The notes below the pieces were generated by a model. The model worked only from the letters and a program-made list of their open reading frames with translations. It ran no database searches and was not told the origin of the DNA. Positions 25,475-35,436 of a stretch of DNA of 64,000 bases are shown here, piece by piece. The position numbers were made by a program, and so were the translations under genes. Each line of letters begins with the position of its first letter. Position 1 is the first letter of the stretch. The DNA comes from Formosa undariae (GTDB taxonomy: Bacteria; Bacteroidota; Bacteroidia; Flavobacteriales; Flavobacteriaceae): NCBI RefSeq assembly GCF_042427615.1, contig NZ_JBHMEZ010000011.1:1-64000 (forward strand), given 5' to 3'.

Positions 25475-27598
25475 TTACTTCTCCAATTTTAGCTGAATAC
25501 GCTTTCTCTTAACATCTACTTCTAATACTTTTACTGTAATGTGTTGGTGCAAACTCACATGCTCGTTCACATCTTTTACAAAACTATCCGATAAATTAGA
25601 CACGTGTATGAGTCCACTTTCTTTGATTCCGATATCTACAAAACATCCGAAATTAGTAATGTTATTTACAATTCCCGGTAATACCTGTCCTTCATTAACA
25701 TCGTTAATGGTTTTTATATCTTGATTAAAAGCAAAAGCTTTGGCCTGTTGCCTGATGTCTAAACCTGGTTTTTCTAATTCTTTTATAATATCCTGAAGTG
25801 TTGGCAATCCTACTGAATCTGAACAATACGATTTAAGATTTATATTTTGAAGTACTGCCGAATTACCAATTAATTCTGAAATACTTTTACCAGCATCTTT
25901 GGCTATTTTTTGAACAATAGCGTAACGTTCCGGATGCACAGCCGAATCGTCTAACGGGTTTTTAGCCTTTTTAATACGTAAGAACCCTGCACCTTGTTCA
26001 AATGCTTTTTCTCCCAAACGCGGTACTTTTTTTATAGATGCTCGAGTTGCAAATGCACCATTTTCAGTTCTGTAATTTACTATGTTTTCGGCTAATTTTG
26101 GTCCGATTCCCGACACATAACTTAATAATGAGGTACTTGCCGTATTGACGTTTACTCCTACGGCGTTTACACAATTCTCAACGACAACATCTAATTGTTT
26201 CTGAAGTTTACTTTGATCGACATCATGCTGATACTGTCCAACACCAATAGATTTGGCATCAATTTTAACCAGTTCTGCTAGCGGATCTTGTAATCGACGA
26301 CCAATAGAGACTGAGCCTCTAACAGTAACATCGTAATTAGGAAATTCGTCTCGCGCTATTTTTGAGGCTGAATAAATAGATGCGCCAGCTTCACTCACTA
26401 CAAAAATCTGAATATCAGTTTTAAATTCAATACTGCGAATTAATGTTTCTGTTTCTCTTGAAGCGGTTCCGTTTCCAATGGCAATGGCTTCAATATTATA
26501 GGTTTCAACCAGTGCACTTATTCTTCTTATCGCTCCCGCACTATCATTTTTGGGTTGATGCGGATAAATATTTTCGTTGTGTTTTAAATCGCCTTGGGCA
26601 TCTAAACATACAATTTTACAACCTGATCTAAACCCGGGGTCGATTGCTAAGATGCGTTTTTGTCCTAAAGGCGAACCTAAAAGTAACTGTTTTAAGTTTT
26701 TTGCGAATACATGTATTGCGCCTTCATCGGCTTTGTCTTTTGCTATTTGTAAAGCTTCATTCGTTAATGCCGGAAGCAGTAAACGTTTGTAAGCATCTTG
26801 GATGGCTAAAGAAATCTGATCGGCGCATGCATTTCTGGATTTAATGATGCGATCTTCTATTTTTGCTAGAATATGGTCATTATCCACTTCAATTTTTACA
26901 CGAATAAATCCTTCTTTTTCAGCTCTAAGAATGGCTAATAATCGGTGTGATGGAATACGATTTAATGCTTCAGTCCAATCGAAATAATCTTTAAACTTTT
27001 GAGCCTTTTCATCATCTGCCTTCGTTTTTACAACCTTCGTTGAAATGGTCGCATGACGTTCTAATTGAAAACGGATGTTATTTCTAACATCTGTACGTTC
27101 GTTTATCCATTCTGAAATAATATGACGTGCACCTTCCAGAGCATTATCTACTGAAGACACATCACCTTTTACATATTTAAAAGCAATCGCTTCTAAGTCG
27201 TTCGCATTCTGACTCATTATAATCTTCGCCAAAGGTTCTAAACCTAACTGACGCGCCTTTTCAGCCTTCGTCTTTCTACTCTTTTTAAAAGGTAGATATA
27301 AATCTTCTAATGTTGTTAAATTGATTGTCGTTTCAATCTTTTTCTGAAGTTCAGGAGTTAAAACGTCTTGCTCTTCAAGTGCTTTTAAAATGGTAGCTTT
27401 TCGCTTTTCTAAAGCTTCAAAAATATCTTTGTGTTTTACAATATCTGCAATCTGAACTTCATCTAAATGACCTGTTAATTCCTTTCTATAGCGAGAAATG
27501 AATGGAATGGTACAGTCTTCATTTAATAAATTTAAAGTGTTTTTAACACCTTGTTCAGGTAGCTGAGTTTGGGAAATAATATATTGTAAAATAGTCAT
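25475..27598 (-). CDS. tex: Tex-family RNA-binding transcription accessory protein
   Basis: A 707-residue cytoplasmic nucleic-acid-binding protein. It contains the N-terminal Tex helical region, a YqgF/RNase H-like domain (RILAIDPGFRSGCKIVCLDA), helix-hairpin-helix motifs (VSGIGPKLAENIVNY and KVPRLGEKAFEQGAGFLRI), and a C-terminal S1 domain (GIVNNITNFGCFVDIGIKES, then GLIHVSNLSD). Length is slightly below the E. coli homologue, as usual in Bacteroidota. Tex is linked to transcript processing and stress tolerance. It heads an operon with the HDAC-like gene. Confidence 0.96.
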   Translation of the reverse strand: MTILQYIISQTQLPEQGVKNTLNLLNEDCTIPFISRYRKELTGHLDEVQIADIVKHKDIFEALEKRKATILKALEEQDVLTPELQKKIETTINLTTLEDLYLPFKKSRKTKAEKARQLGLEPLAKIIMSQNANDLEAIAFKYVKGDVSSVDNALEGARHIISEWINERTDVRNNIRFQLERHATISTKVVKTKADDEKAQKFKDYFDWTEALNRIPSHRLLAILRAEKEGFIRVKIEVDNDHILAKIEDRIIKSRNACADQISLAIQDAYKRLLLPALTNEALQIAKDKADEGAIHVFAKNLKQLLLGSPLGQKRILAIDPGFRSGCKIVCLDAQGDLKHNENIYPHQPKNDSAGAIRRISALVETYNIEAIAIGNGTASRETETLIRSIEFKTDIQIFVVSEAGASIYSASKIARDEFPNYDVTVRGSVSIGRRLQDPLAELVKIDAKSIGVGQYQHDVDQSKLQKQLDVVVENCVNAVGVNVNTASTSLLSYVSGIGPKLAENIVNYRTENGAFATRASIKKVPRLGEKAFEQGAGFLRIKKAKNPLDDSAVHPERYAIVQKIAKDAGKSISELIGNSAVLQNINLKSYCSDSVGLPTLQDIIKELEKPGLDIRQQAKAFAFNQDIKTINDVNEGQVLPGIVNNITNFGCFVDIGIKESGLIHVSNLSDSFVKDVNEHVSLHQHITVKVLEVDVKRKRIQLKLEK

Positions 27599-27939
27599 AA
27601 ATTGATTTTGAAAAGGACTGTAAATATAAGGATGTTCGTCAGAAAAAAGGAATCATAAATGTATAATTAATCATGTTATTAACGTGTTGTTTTTCTTTGT
27701 TATTTCGAAAGGGTAGTGCGTCAAGCAGTGAATAAAAGTAGAGTTAAAAAACGGGTATTAGAAAATGTCGATTGGGAATTTAAGCGAAAACGCAACGCTT
27801 AAAAACTGAAATACGGAGAAATTAAAAAACATTTTTACCTATGTGGATTTTTAGAAAATCAATTGAATTATCATTTATATTTGATTTAGTATAACACGTT
27901 AACTAATTTAAATTAATAATAAATACTATTGGGTGCGCT
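27599..27939. other. divergent intergenic region
   Basis: About 340 bp between tex (minus) and a small membrane protein gene (plus). TATATTTG at 27876-27883 fits a -7 box for the plus-strand gene, 57 bp before its ATG, without a clear -33. No gene was supported. Confidence 0.4.
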
Positions 27940-28410
27940 ATGAAATATAAATTTCAATTACCTGACTTTCGAGATTCTAACTTCGAAATTGAAACATCAA
28001 TTTGGACGGGTAAATCTAAATTATTCAAAGATGATGTTCAGATTGAACAATCAAAAGAAAAAGGGAGACCGTTTCTTATACCAAACGGAACGAATGACTT
28101 GGTTAAAGCCTTCCCGAAGCCATCATTTCCTGACTTTATTCCAACATTAGAAATTAATGGTGTTAAAAATCTAATAGCAGATAAACTCAAATGGTATCAA
28201 TATGTTTTAGGAGGACTTCCTATTTTATTAATATTTGTGGGAGGTTTAGTTGGTGGAGTTCTTGGGGCTTTGGCTGCAATTACTAATTTTAATATTTTTA
28301 GACAAGAAGGAACGGAAGCTTCAAAATACTTGAAGGTTATAGGAATATCCATAATGACCTTTATACTTTATTTTGTTCTTGTAACATTGATTACGGAATT
28401 GATAAACTAA
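27940..28410 (+). CDS. hypothetical two-helix membrane protein
   Basis: A 156-residue protein: a soluble beta-rich N-terminal half (1-85) followed by two transmembrane helices (about 88-117, LGGLPILLIFVGGLVGGVLG, and 130-153). I recognise no named family. It stands alone between divergent tex and a convergent lipoprotein gene. Confidence 0.7.
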   Translation: MKYKFQLPDFRDSNFEIETSIWTGKSKLFKDDVQIEQSKEKGRPFLIPNGTNDLVKAFPKPSFPDFIPTLEINGVKNLIADKLKWYQYVLGGLPILLIFVGGLVGGVLGALAAITNFNIFRQEGTEASKYLKVIGISIMTFILYFVLVTLITELIN

Positions 28411-28539
28411 GTGAAATTGCGTAACGACAATAACGAAAAAATCACTTCGGCATGAAGCTAGAATTAAATAATATGTTTCTTGATGAGGTTGATTTGGGTA
28501 TAAAAAGTCTCATTTTATAAAGCCAACTTGATAGAAATT

Positions 28540-28575
28540 AAAAGACCTCTCAAACTTTAATTTGAGAGGTCTTTT
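28540..28575. terminator. bidirectional terminator
   Basis: AAAAGACCTCTCAAA (28540-28554) and TTTGAGAGGTCTTTT (28561-28575) form a perfect 15-bp stem with a 6-nt loop between convergent genes. Confidence 0.88.
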
Positions 28576-28603
28576 AAAATATATTTTAAGATGAAAAAAG
28601 AAG

Positions 28604-29362
28604 TTAGTTTACAAAGTAGTCCACTTCAAATTTTGCCATAGTCGCCATGCGACCTTTATTTAAGTTTAAAACACCATTTACTAGCGTGTAATTGTCTGCA
28701 ACTTCTAGAACCTGCATAAATTCGTTTTCAATAGTCATATTCTGACAAGCCATCATGGTATGCATGATTTTAGAAAACGCAATGCGATTACCTTCTAAAA
28801 GCTTGTATTCTCCACCAAAACCATTACAACTGCTGTTTCCGCTAACACGATTGTCATCGGAACTTAATATTAAAAACGGTTGCTTCTGAGAATTTTCCAC
28901 AGCTTTGCCTCTAAGTTCAACCAATTTCCATGGTGTATCTTTTAAGGCGTCTACGCTTTGTTGTTTTAAAATGTATTTGTCGGCTAAATCTCCTGTAATT
29001 TTCTTTCCGCTTGAGTCTAAACGCGCAAGGATATGTTCACCAACAAAATAATTATATGTTACGTCTGATTTTAAAGTCACCGTATTCCCTGCTTTATTCC
29101 ATGTAAATGCACCATTTTCGGTGTGTACATCTGTCGATTTTCCTAAATACTGCGTTTTCTTAGTAAAGGTTAAATCGTTGTTTAAGGTAATTACGGTTTT
29201 AATGCCTTCGCAATCTGCACATGGAATTGTACCCACATAAATACCATTCCAATCTAAACTAGTCATACTATTATCTTTGTTAGCTGTTGAAGCTTCTTTA
29301 TTGCTTTTACAACTTACAATCATAACAGCAATCATTAAAAAGGGTAGCACGTTCTTTATCAT
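28604..29362 (-). CDS. NlpE-like and META/HslJ domain lipoprotein
   Basis: A 252-residue lipoprotein (lipobox ending VSC, Cys18) joining two envelope-stress domains. The NlpE N-terminal domain (about 35-125) contains WNGIYVGTIPCADCEGIKT, with the CxxC typical of copper-resistance NlpE. The META domain (about 135-250) contains WKLVELRGKAV, VSGNSSCNGFGGEYKLLEG and MMACQNMTIENEFM. It may sense or buffer envelope stress, which is inferred from the domains. It lies 37 bp downstream of metG on the same strand. Confidence 0.9.
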   Translation of the reverse strand: MIKNVLPFLMIAVMIVSCKSNKEASTANKDNSMTSLDWNGIYVGTIPCADCEGIKTVITLNNDLTFTKKTQYLGKSTDVHTENGAFTWNKAGNTVTLKSDVTYNYFVGEHILARLDSSGKKITGDLADKYILKQQSVDALKDTPWKLVELRGKAVENSQKQPFLILSSDDNRVSGNSSCNGFGGEYKLLEGNRIAFSKIMHTMMACQNMTIENEFMQVLEVADNYTLVNGVLNLNKGRMATMAKFEVDYFVN

Positions 29363-29399
29363 AATATTCTAGTTTAGATGAAGGTTTTTTGAGAGAATT

Positions 29400-31451
29400 C
29401 TAACTAATCTGTAATCCGTTAGTCACTCCCTTTTCATCTGGATTTACAAACACAAGTTTGCCTTCAGCAGTTTCTGTCATTAAAATCATACCTTCACTAT
29501 CTACGCCACGTAACGCTCTTGGTGCTAAATTTACCAATACAGTTACGCGTTTTCCTACAATTTCTTCTGGTGTAAAACTTTCTGCAATTCCAGAAACGAT
29601 TGTACGCACATCGATACCAGTATCAACTTTTAAAACCAATAGTTTTTTTGCTTTAGGCATTTTCTCTGCTTCTAAAATCGTGCCAACACGCAAGTCTAAT
29701 TTAGAGAAATCGTCGAATGTAATCGTATCTTTTTGAGGCTCAACAACTTTGTTTGCAGCTTCGTTTGCTTTCTTACTAGCAATTAATTTATCTAATTGTT
29801 TCTGAATTGTTTCATCTTCAATTTTTGAAAACAATAACTCTCCTTTTTCAATTTGGTGTCCTGCAGGAAGTAAAACATCTTTTGTTGAAATGCTTTCCCA
29901 ACTATTTTCGTCAGCAAGATTTAAAATACCTTTTAATTTTACTGAAGTAAATGGTAAAAAGGGTTCGCAAAGCGTGGCTAATGCTGAAGAAATTTGAAGC
30001 GCAACAAACATAATAGTTTGTGTACGAGCTTCATCAACTTTTATCATTTTCCAAGGCTCTTCATCGGCTAAATATTTGTTTCCTAGTCGTGCTAAATTCA
30101 TTAATTCCTGACTTCCTTCACGGAATCTGTAACGTTCTATAGAACTTGAGATTACAGATGGATATGCTTTTAAAGCGGCTAATGTTTCTTCATCTACTTG
30201 AGAGAACTCACTTGGAGTAGGAACAATGCCGTTATAATATTTATTGGTTAATACGACAACACGGTTAATTAAGTTTCCGAAGATCGCAACCAATTCGTTG
30301 TTGTTTCTTGCTTGGAAATCCTTCCATGTAAAGTCATTATCTTTTGTTTCTGGTGCATTCGCTGTTAACGCATAACGCAGCACATCTTGCTGATTTGGAA
30401 AATCTTCTAAATATTCTGGTAACCAAACGGCCCAGTTTTTAGAGGTCGATAATTTATTTCCTTCTAAGTTTAAAAATTCGTTAGCAGGAACATTTTCTGG
30501 TAAAATATAAGAGCCTTCAGCTCTTAACATCGCAGGGAAAATAATACAGTGAAAAACAATATTATCCTTACCAATAAAATGCACTAAAGTGGTGTCTTTA
30601 TCTTTCCAATATGGTTCCCAGTCTTTTCCTTCTCGAGCCGCCCATTCTTTGGTAGACGAGATGTATCCAATAGGAGCATCAAACCAAACGTAAAGTACTT
30701 TTCCGTCGGCACCTTCTACAGGAACAGGAATTCCCCAATCTAAATCACGAGTTACGGCACGCGGACGTAAACCATCGTCGATCCAAGATTTTACTTGACC
30801 GTAAACATTAGGTTTCCAGTCTTTTTTATGGCCTTTTAAAATCCATTCTCTTAAGAAATCTTCGTGCTTATCTAAAGGTAAAAACCAGTGTTTTGTTTGT
30901 TTTAAAGTCGGCACGTTTCCTGTGATTGCAGATTTAGGATTAATTAAATCTGTAGCATTTAAGCTACTTCCGCATTTTTCACATTGATCGCCATAAGCTT
31001 CTTCATAATTACATTTCGGGCAAGTCCCAACAACAAAACGATCTGCTAAAAACTGATTTGCTTCTTCGTCGTATAACTGCTCTGTCGTTTCTTCGGTAAA
31101 TTCCCCTTTATCATATAAGGTGGTGAAAAACTCTGAAGCTGTATCATGATGAATTTTAGCTGAAGTTCTTGAGTAATTATCGAAAGACACACCAAAATCT
31201 TCAAACGATGTTTTTATAATCGCGTGATACTTATCTACAATATCTTGAGGTGTAACACCTTCTTTTTTCGCTTTAATAGTTATTGGAACTCCATGTTCGT
31301 CGCTTCCGCAAATAAATAGAACATCGTTTCCTGTAAGGCGTAAATATCGGGCATAAATATCGGCAGGTACGTAAACACCGGCTAAATGTCCAATGTGTAT
31401 TGGACCGTTGGTGTATGGTAACGCTGCTGTAATGGTATATCTTTTAGACAT
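29400..31451 (-). CDS. metG: methionyl-tRNA synthetase
   Basis: Charges tRNA(Met) with methionine. The class I signatures are present: TNGPIHIGHLAGVYVPAD (HIGH) near residue 15 and GNKLSTSKNWAVW (KMSKS variant KLSTS) near 335. Two CxxC knuckles (CPKC, CEKC) form the zinc ribbon of the connective domain. The C-terminal 100 residues are the tRNA-binding OB domain (FSKLDLRVGTILEAEKMPKA). I chose ATG 31451 (MSKRYTITAALPYTNG, 683 residues) because the longer frame would run through the -7 box at 31475-31482. Confidence 0.97.
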   Translation of the reverse strand: MSKRYTITAALPYTNGPIHIGHLAGVYVPADIYARYLRLTGNDVLFICGSDEHGVPITIKAKKEGVTPQDIVDKYHAIIKTSFEDFGVSFDNYSRTSAKIHHDTASEFFTTLYDKGEFTEETTEQLYDEEANQFLADRFVVGTCPKCNYEEAYGDQCEKCGSSLNATDLINPKSAITGNVPTLKQTKHWFLPLDKHEDFLREWILKGHKKDWKPNVYGQVKSWIDDGLRPRAVTRDLDWGIPVPVEGADGKVLYVWFDAPIGYISSTKEWAAREGKDWEPYWKDKDTTLVHFIGKDNIVFHCIIFPAMLRAEGSYILPENVPANEFLNLEGNKLSTSKNWAVWLPEYLEDFPNQQDVLRYALTANAPETKDNDFTWKDFQARNNNELVAIFGNLINRVVVLTNKYYNGIVPTPSEFSQVDEETLAALKAYPSVISSSIERYRFREGSQELMNLARLGNKYLADEEPWKMIKVDEARTQTIMFVALQISSALATLCEPFLPFTSVKLKGILNLADENSWESISTKDVLLPAGHQIEKGELLFSKIEDETIQKQLDKLIASKKANEAANKVVEPQKDTITFDDFSKLDLRVGTILEAEKMPKAKKLLVLKVDTGIDVRTIVSGIAESFTPEEIVGKRVTVLVNLAPRALRGVDSEGMILMTETAEGKLVFVNPDEKGVTNGLQIS

Positions 31452-31474
31452 GTCTCGTTTCTGTTTTAAAGGCA

Positions 31475-31487
31475 CAAAAGTACGCAA
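31475..31487 (-). promoter_or_regulatory. promoter -7 region of metG
   Basis: Minus-strand TTGCGTACTTTTG includes TACTTTTG, a match to TAnnTTTG, 23 bp before the chosen metG start. The same 13-mer precedes the EamA gene. It argues against the longer metG reading frame. Confidence 0.5.
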
Positions 31488-31536
31488 TTCATTAACCATT
31501 TAGAAAAAAAATGTACATTTACAAAAAGCACATTTT

Positions 31537-32565
31537 ATGTCCTCTAATCGAATATATTTACCCCTATTTTTTATTGTTTTTAGTTTAAATATTAGTACCA
31601 CAATGGCACAATACTCTGTAGACCAGTCTTTCGTTAATCAACAAAAAACATATATCCAACCTCCGTTTTTAAAAGCTGGAGATACCGTTGCTATTTTAGC
31701 GCCTTCTGGCGTGTTAAAAAATAGATATGATGAAGTTAATCGCGCTAAGGATTTATTAGAAAGTTGGGGGTTACATGCTGTTGTTGGCGAACATGTATTT
31801 GCTCAAAACGGACATTTTGCAGGAACAGATAAACAACGCGCTTCCGATTTTCAGAAGGCGCTAGACGATCCCAAAATAAAAGCAATTTGGTGTGCTAGAG
31901 GCGGATATGGAACAGTTAGAATGATAGATTTATTAGATTACTCTAAGTTTAAACTACAACCGAAATGGGTGATAGGGTATTCGGACATTACAGCCATTCA
32001 TAATCAGATTCATAATTTAGGATACGAATCTATGCATGCGATGATGTGTGTGAGTTTACCTCAAAATTTAGCCGATATTCCTGAAACCATTTCAACCTTT
32101 AAGAGTGCCATTTTTGGAAAGGATTTGTCTTACACTTTAAAAGGATCAAGTTATAACAAAACAGGGATGGTTACAGCTCCTATTGCTGGTGGAAATTTAA
32201 CGCTGTTGCATACCATGTTAGGTTCGGAAACCAGTTTGGATACGTCGGGAGAGATTCTTTTTATTGAAGAAATCGGAGAATATGCCTATCATATAGATCG
32301 TATGTTACAAAGTTTAAAACGTGCCGGATATTTTGAAAACTGTAAAGGTATTTTGGTTGGTGATATGAGTAGAGTTAGAAGAAACACCACAGATTTTGGA
32401 AGAACGATCGATGAGATTATTCTTGATATCGTTGCCGAATATGATTTTCCTGTGGCTTTTAATATGCCTGCAGGTCACGAAAAAGATAATCGCGCCATGA
32501 TTCTTGGTGCAACAGTCACTTTAAAAGTAGAGAAAGGCGAGTCTACTGTGATTTTTCATGATTAG
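31537..32565 (+). CDS. S66-family LD-carboxypeptidase, exported
   Basis: A 342-residue serine peptidase of the LdcA (muramoyltetrapeptide carboxypeptidase) family, which removes the terminal D-alanine from murein tetrapeptides. A signal peptide is present (cleavage near TTMAQ). Family motifs are: LKAGDTVAILAPSGV, WCARGGYGTVRMID, KWVIGYSDITAIH with the nucleophilic Ser, FIEEIGEYAYHIDRML with a catalytic Glu, and NMPAGHEKDN with the catalytic His. Its start lies 85 bp from that of divergent metG. Confidence 0.94.
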   Translation: MSSNRIYLPLFFIVFSLNISTTMAQYSVDQSFVNQQKTYIQPPFLKAGDTVAILAPSGVLKNRYDEVNRAKDLLESWGLHAVVGEHVFAQNGHFAGTDKQRASDFQKALDDPKIKAIWCARGGYGTVRMIDLLDYSKFKLQPKWVIGYSDITAIHNQIHNLGYESMHAMMCVSLPQNLADIPETISTFKSAIFGKDLSYTLKGSSYNKTGMVTAPIAGGNLTLLHTMLGSETSLDTSGEILFIEEIGEYAYHIDRMLQSLKRAGYFENCKGILVGDMSRVRRNTTDFGRTIDEIILDIVAEYDFPVAFNMPAGHEKDNRAMILGATVTLKVEKGESTVIFHD

Positions 32566-32584
32566 GACTCTCAAAATGAAGTAA

Positions 32585-32938
32585 TCAATACAATTTCTTC
32601 TGATAATAATAGAACGTAGTGCTTCCCAAAGCATATAATCCAACGTCTACCCAATCTGCAGTATATCTCGGATTTGATTTTGGTAACCACCATTCAAAAA
32701 GTAACGCGTAAAATAGTGTCAATAAAACAATAGGCAGTAGCGTTAAATATAAGTTTTGGTCAGCTTTAATTAGTCTTACGCCAATTAAGCAGAACGATAA
32801 TACAATGGGCATGCATAAGGCATCGTTTACATAATATGTAATCCAGTTTGGGAGTTGTAAATTGAAGATACTCGACAAGTAAATGAAACCCGCTAGAGCT
32901 AAACAAATTAAAAACACAGGATGTTTTAAAATTTTCAT
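32585..32938 (-). CDS. small hydrophobic membrane protein
   Basis: A 117-residue protein with about four transmembrane helices and no family I can name with confidence. I chose the ATG at 32938 because it overlaps the TGA of the upstream zinc-ribbon gene as ATGA (32935-32938), which indicates translational coupling; a start 24 bp upstream would lie inside that gene. The C-terminal half (LTLLPIVLLTLFYALLFEWW) resembles small quorum-type or VanZ-like membrane proteins only in general character. Confidence 0.75.
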   Translation of the reverse strand: MKILKHPVFLICLALAGFIYLSSIFNLQLPNWITYYVNDALCMPIVLSFCLIGVRLIKADQNLYLTLLPIVLLTLFYALLFEWWLPKSNPRYTADWVDVGLYALGSTTFYYYQKKLY

Positions 32939-33243
32939 GCCGCCAAGAAGGTAAACAACCAAGCAAAAAAGGCGCCAATTGCCATAACTACTATAACTAT
33001 TGAATTCATTATATGAGCTCCAATTCTCACTATTGGGTTGTTACTGTTTTTACTAGATTCAATCCAAGAAGGAGATGTTTTTTCTTTTGTTTCCTCGCGT
33101 TCTATGCGTTTCTTTTTCTGCTCTTCATGAGCTAATTCTCGTCTTTTTTTATAAGAAAGAAGGGTGCCACAGTTCGAACAATGATCTGCATTCGTGTTGA
33201 ATAAACCACAATTAGGACATTTTATTTGAACTGTACCACCCAT
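32935..33243 (-). CDS. zinc-ribbon protein with C-terminal membrane anchor
   Basis: A 102-residue protein. The N-terminus is a zinc ribbon (CPNCGLFNTNADHCSNCGT, residues about 9-27). A charged helix rich in Lys and Glu follows (30-60). A C-terminal transmembrane helix (about 78-100) anchors it. It is coupled by a 4-bp overlap to the membrane protein gene downstream. The function is unknown; the pair probably works together at the inner membrane. Confidence 0.8.
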   Translation of the reverse strand: MGGTVQIKCPNCGLFNTNADHCSNCGTLLSYKKRRELAHEEQKKKRIEREETKEKTSPSWIESSKNSNNPIVRIGAHIMNSIVIVVMAIGAFFAWLFTFLAA

Positions 33244-33335
33244 AAATTTATCTTGTTTTATGCCTTTTACTTATTTCATTTAAATTGTAATGTAATATAA
33301 AAAAAGTATCAAGATCGTATTAACGTAAACGCATT

Positions 33336-35243
33336 TTATAAGGTCTCTTTTAACCATTTAAAAAACTCATGTTGCCAAACTAAAGCGTTTTGAGGCTGTA
33401 ACACCCAGTGATTTTCGTCAGGTAAATATAATAATTTACTTTTTATGTCTCTTAATTGAGCCGCTTGAAATGCTGCTAAACCTTGCTCGATAGGCACACG
33501 GTAATCTTTACCACCTTGGATAATTAAAATCGGTGTGTCCCATTTATCGACCTTCGTTATGGGGTTAAATTCATTAAATGCTTTTTGAGCTGTGGCATTA
33601 GATTTGTCCCAATAGTTACCGCCAAAATCATGATTTACAAAGAATAATTCTTCTGTTGTTCCGGCCATAGATCTCGTGTCGAAAACACCATCGTGAGCAA
33701 TAAAAGATTTAAATCGCTTATTGTGAATCCCTGCTAGATAAAACACAGAATAACCACCATAACTCGCGCCAATGGCACCCAATCTGTCATTGTCTACGTA
33801 AGATTCTTTAGCGACATCGTCTATTGCAGAAAGGTAATCGTCCATCACTTGTCCGCCCCAGTCCTTACTTATCGCTTCATTCCATTCTACACCGTATCCA
33901 GGCATTCCTCTTCGGTTTGGTGCTACAATAATATAGCCTTGAGAGGCCATTAATTGAAAATTCCAACGGTAAGAGTAAAATTGAGATAAAGCAGATTGTG
34001 GTCCACCTTGAGCATATAATAAGGTTGGGTACTTTTTAGTTGCATCGAAATTAGGTGGTAAAATGACCCACACTAACATTTGTTTATTATCGGTAGTTGT
34101 AACATAGCGCTTTTCAACTTTAGGTAAATCTAATTTGTTATAGAAGTCGTCGTTTACAGTAGATAATTGTTTAAACGAGGCATCTTTCAATCGAAAAGAG
34201 AAAATTTCACTTGCGTGATTCATATCCCCGCGAGTCAGGATAAGAGTGTCGTCTAGTTCTGCAACAATACCTTGAACATCAAATTGCCCTTTAGATAATT
34301 GTTTTACTACAGGAGCAATTCGTTTTTTCCCGGGATAGTTCACCGAAAATAATTGAATGGTTCCATCTACAGCTGCAGTGAAATAGATTTTCGATCCGTC
34401 TTTACTCCATGTAAAACTGTTTACTGTGCCGTCCCATTGTTGTGTTAAGTTTTGTTTGATACCGTTTTCAAGAACAATTATATCATTTTTGTCACTTTCG
34501 TAACCATCAGTTTTCATTTGTAACCAACCTAAAACACCTGTTTTAGAAAAGGCAGGAGAGGTGTCGTAACCTTTGTTTCCTTCAGTAATATTTGTAGTGG
34601 TTTTAGTCGCAATATCGTATTTGTAAATGTCGGTATTGGTACTTGTAGCGTACGCTTTTCCTTTTAGTTTTTTGCTTACATAATAAATACTCTTACTGTC
34701 TGGAGACCAAATGTAATCTTCGTCACCACCAAATGGTCGCTGTGGTGAGTAGTATGGTTCTTCCGGCATTATATCTGTTGCAGTCTCATCTTCGGCATTT
34801 GCCTTTTTATAAAACACATGTTCGTAAGACCCGTCGCTCCAAGTATCCCAGTGGCGATTATCTAGTTCTGTAAATACATAAGCATTCGCTTTGTCTAGAT
34901 TTTTATAGATGTCGTTTGCTTTTACATCTGTTAAATGCACCGATTTATGAAACACTTTTAAAGCGGCATCCGGCGATATGTTTTTGTCTGAAACAGCCAC
35001 ATCTTCCTTTTCAATTTTTATTGCAGTTCCGCCATCAATTGGCATCTTAAAATACGTGGTGTCGAAATCATTATTTTCAATATTCGGAATTTTAATACTA
35101 TAAAATATCTGAGAAGCGTCTTCAGATATCCCCATTACTCCAATGCGTTTTACACTCCAAAGCAATTCAGGGTTCATTACTTGTTGTGCGTTTGATATAT
35201 TACTTGCAATCAAGACTGTTAAGATTAAGATTAATTTTTTCAT
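33336..35243 (-). CDS. S9-family prolyl oligopeptidase-like peptidase
   Basis: A 635-residue exported serine peptidase. A signal peptide (MKKLILILTVLIASNISNAQ) is followed by a WD40/TolB-like beta-propeller (about 30-370) and a C-terminal alpha/beta hydrolase domain. Catalytic residues are visible: GASYGGYS (Ser), GGKDYRVP (Asp) and DENHWVL (His), with the oxyanion region YAQGGPQSALSQF. I chose ATG 35243: the longer frame begins inside the -7 box at 35265-35272. It degrades peptides, probably in the periplasm. Confidence 0.95.
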   Translation of the reverse strand: MKKLILILTVLIASNISNAQQVMNPELLWSVKRIGVMGISEDASQIFYSIKIPNIENNDFDTTYFKMPIDGGTAIKIEKEDVAVSDKNISPDAALKVFHKSVHLTDVKANDIYKNLDKANAYVFTELDNRHWDTWSDGSYEHVFYKKANAEDETATDIMPEEPYYSPQRPFGGDEDYIWSPDSKSIYYVSKKLKGKAYATSTNTDIYKYDIATKTTTNITEGNKGYDTSPAFSKTGVLGWLQMKTDGYESDKNDIIVLENGIKQNLTQQWDGTVNSFTWSKDGSKIYFTAAVDGTIQLFSVNYPGKKRIAPVVKQLSKGQFDVQGIVAELDDTLILTRGDMNHASEIFSFRLKDASFKQLSTVNDDFYNKLDLPKVEKRYVTTTDNKQMLVWVILPPNFDATKKYPTLLYAQGGPQSALSQFYSYRWNFQLMASQGYIIVAPNRRGMPGYGVEWNEAISKDWGGQVMDDYLSAIDDVAKESYVDNDRLGAIGASYGGYSVFYLAGIHNKRFKSFIAHDGVFDTRSMAGTTEELFFVNHDFGGNYWDKSNATAQKAFNEFNPITKVDKWDTPILIIQGGKDYRVPIEQGLAAFQAAQLRDIKSKLLYLPDENHWVLQPQNALVWQHEFFKWLKETL

Positions 35244-35264
35244 TTTTTTGCTTGTTAACTCTTC

Positions 35265-35272
35265 CAAAGATA
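35265..35272 (-). promoter_or_regulatory. -7 box of the S9 peptidase gene
   Basis: Minus-strand TATCTTTG, an exact TAnnTTTG match, 22 bp before the chosen ATG. It supports the shorter start. No clear -33 TTG was seen. Confidence 0.45.
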
Positions 35273-35436
35273 CTGATTTGGGGTTGTTTCGTTTATTAAA
35301 ATTGTTATAAAATGTATGAGAGAGTGTTGTGGTTTTATGAGTTAGGAGATGAGGTTGAGATCCCTAGAAATAGAGATAGGAATTTTTTTAAAATGGATTA
35401 ATCATTAACTTGTAATTCGTTTTGTTTTAGAAGATT

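Noticed and set aside
32766..32978. Second reading frame overlapping the small membrane protein gene
   Set aside because: It is on the same strand in a different frame, overlaps the coupled ATGA pair, and has no recognisable content.
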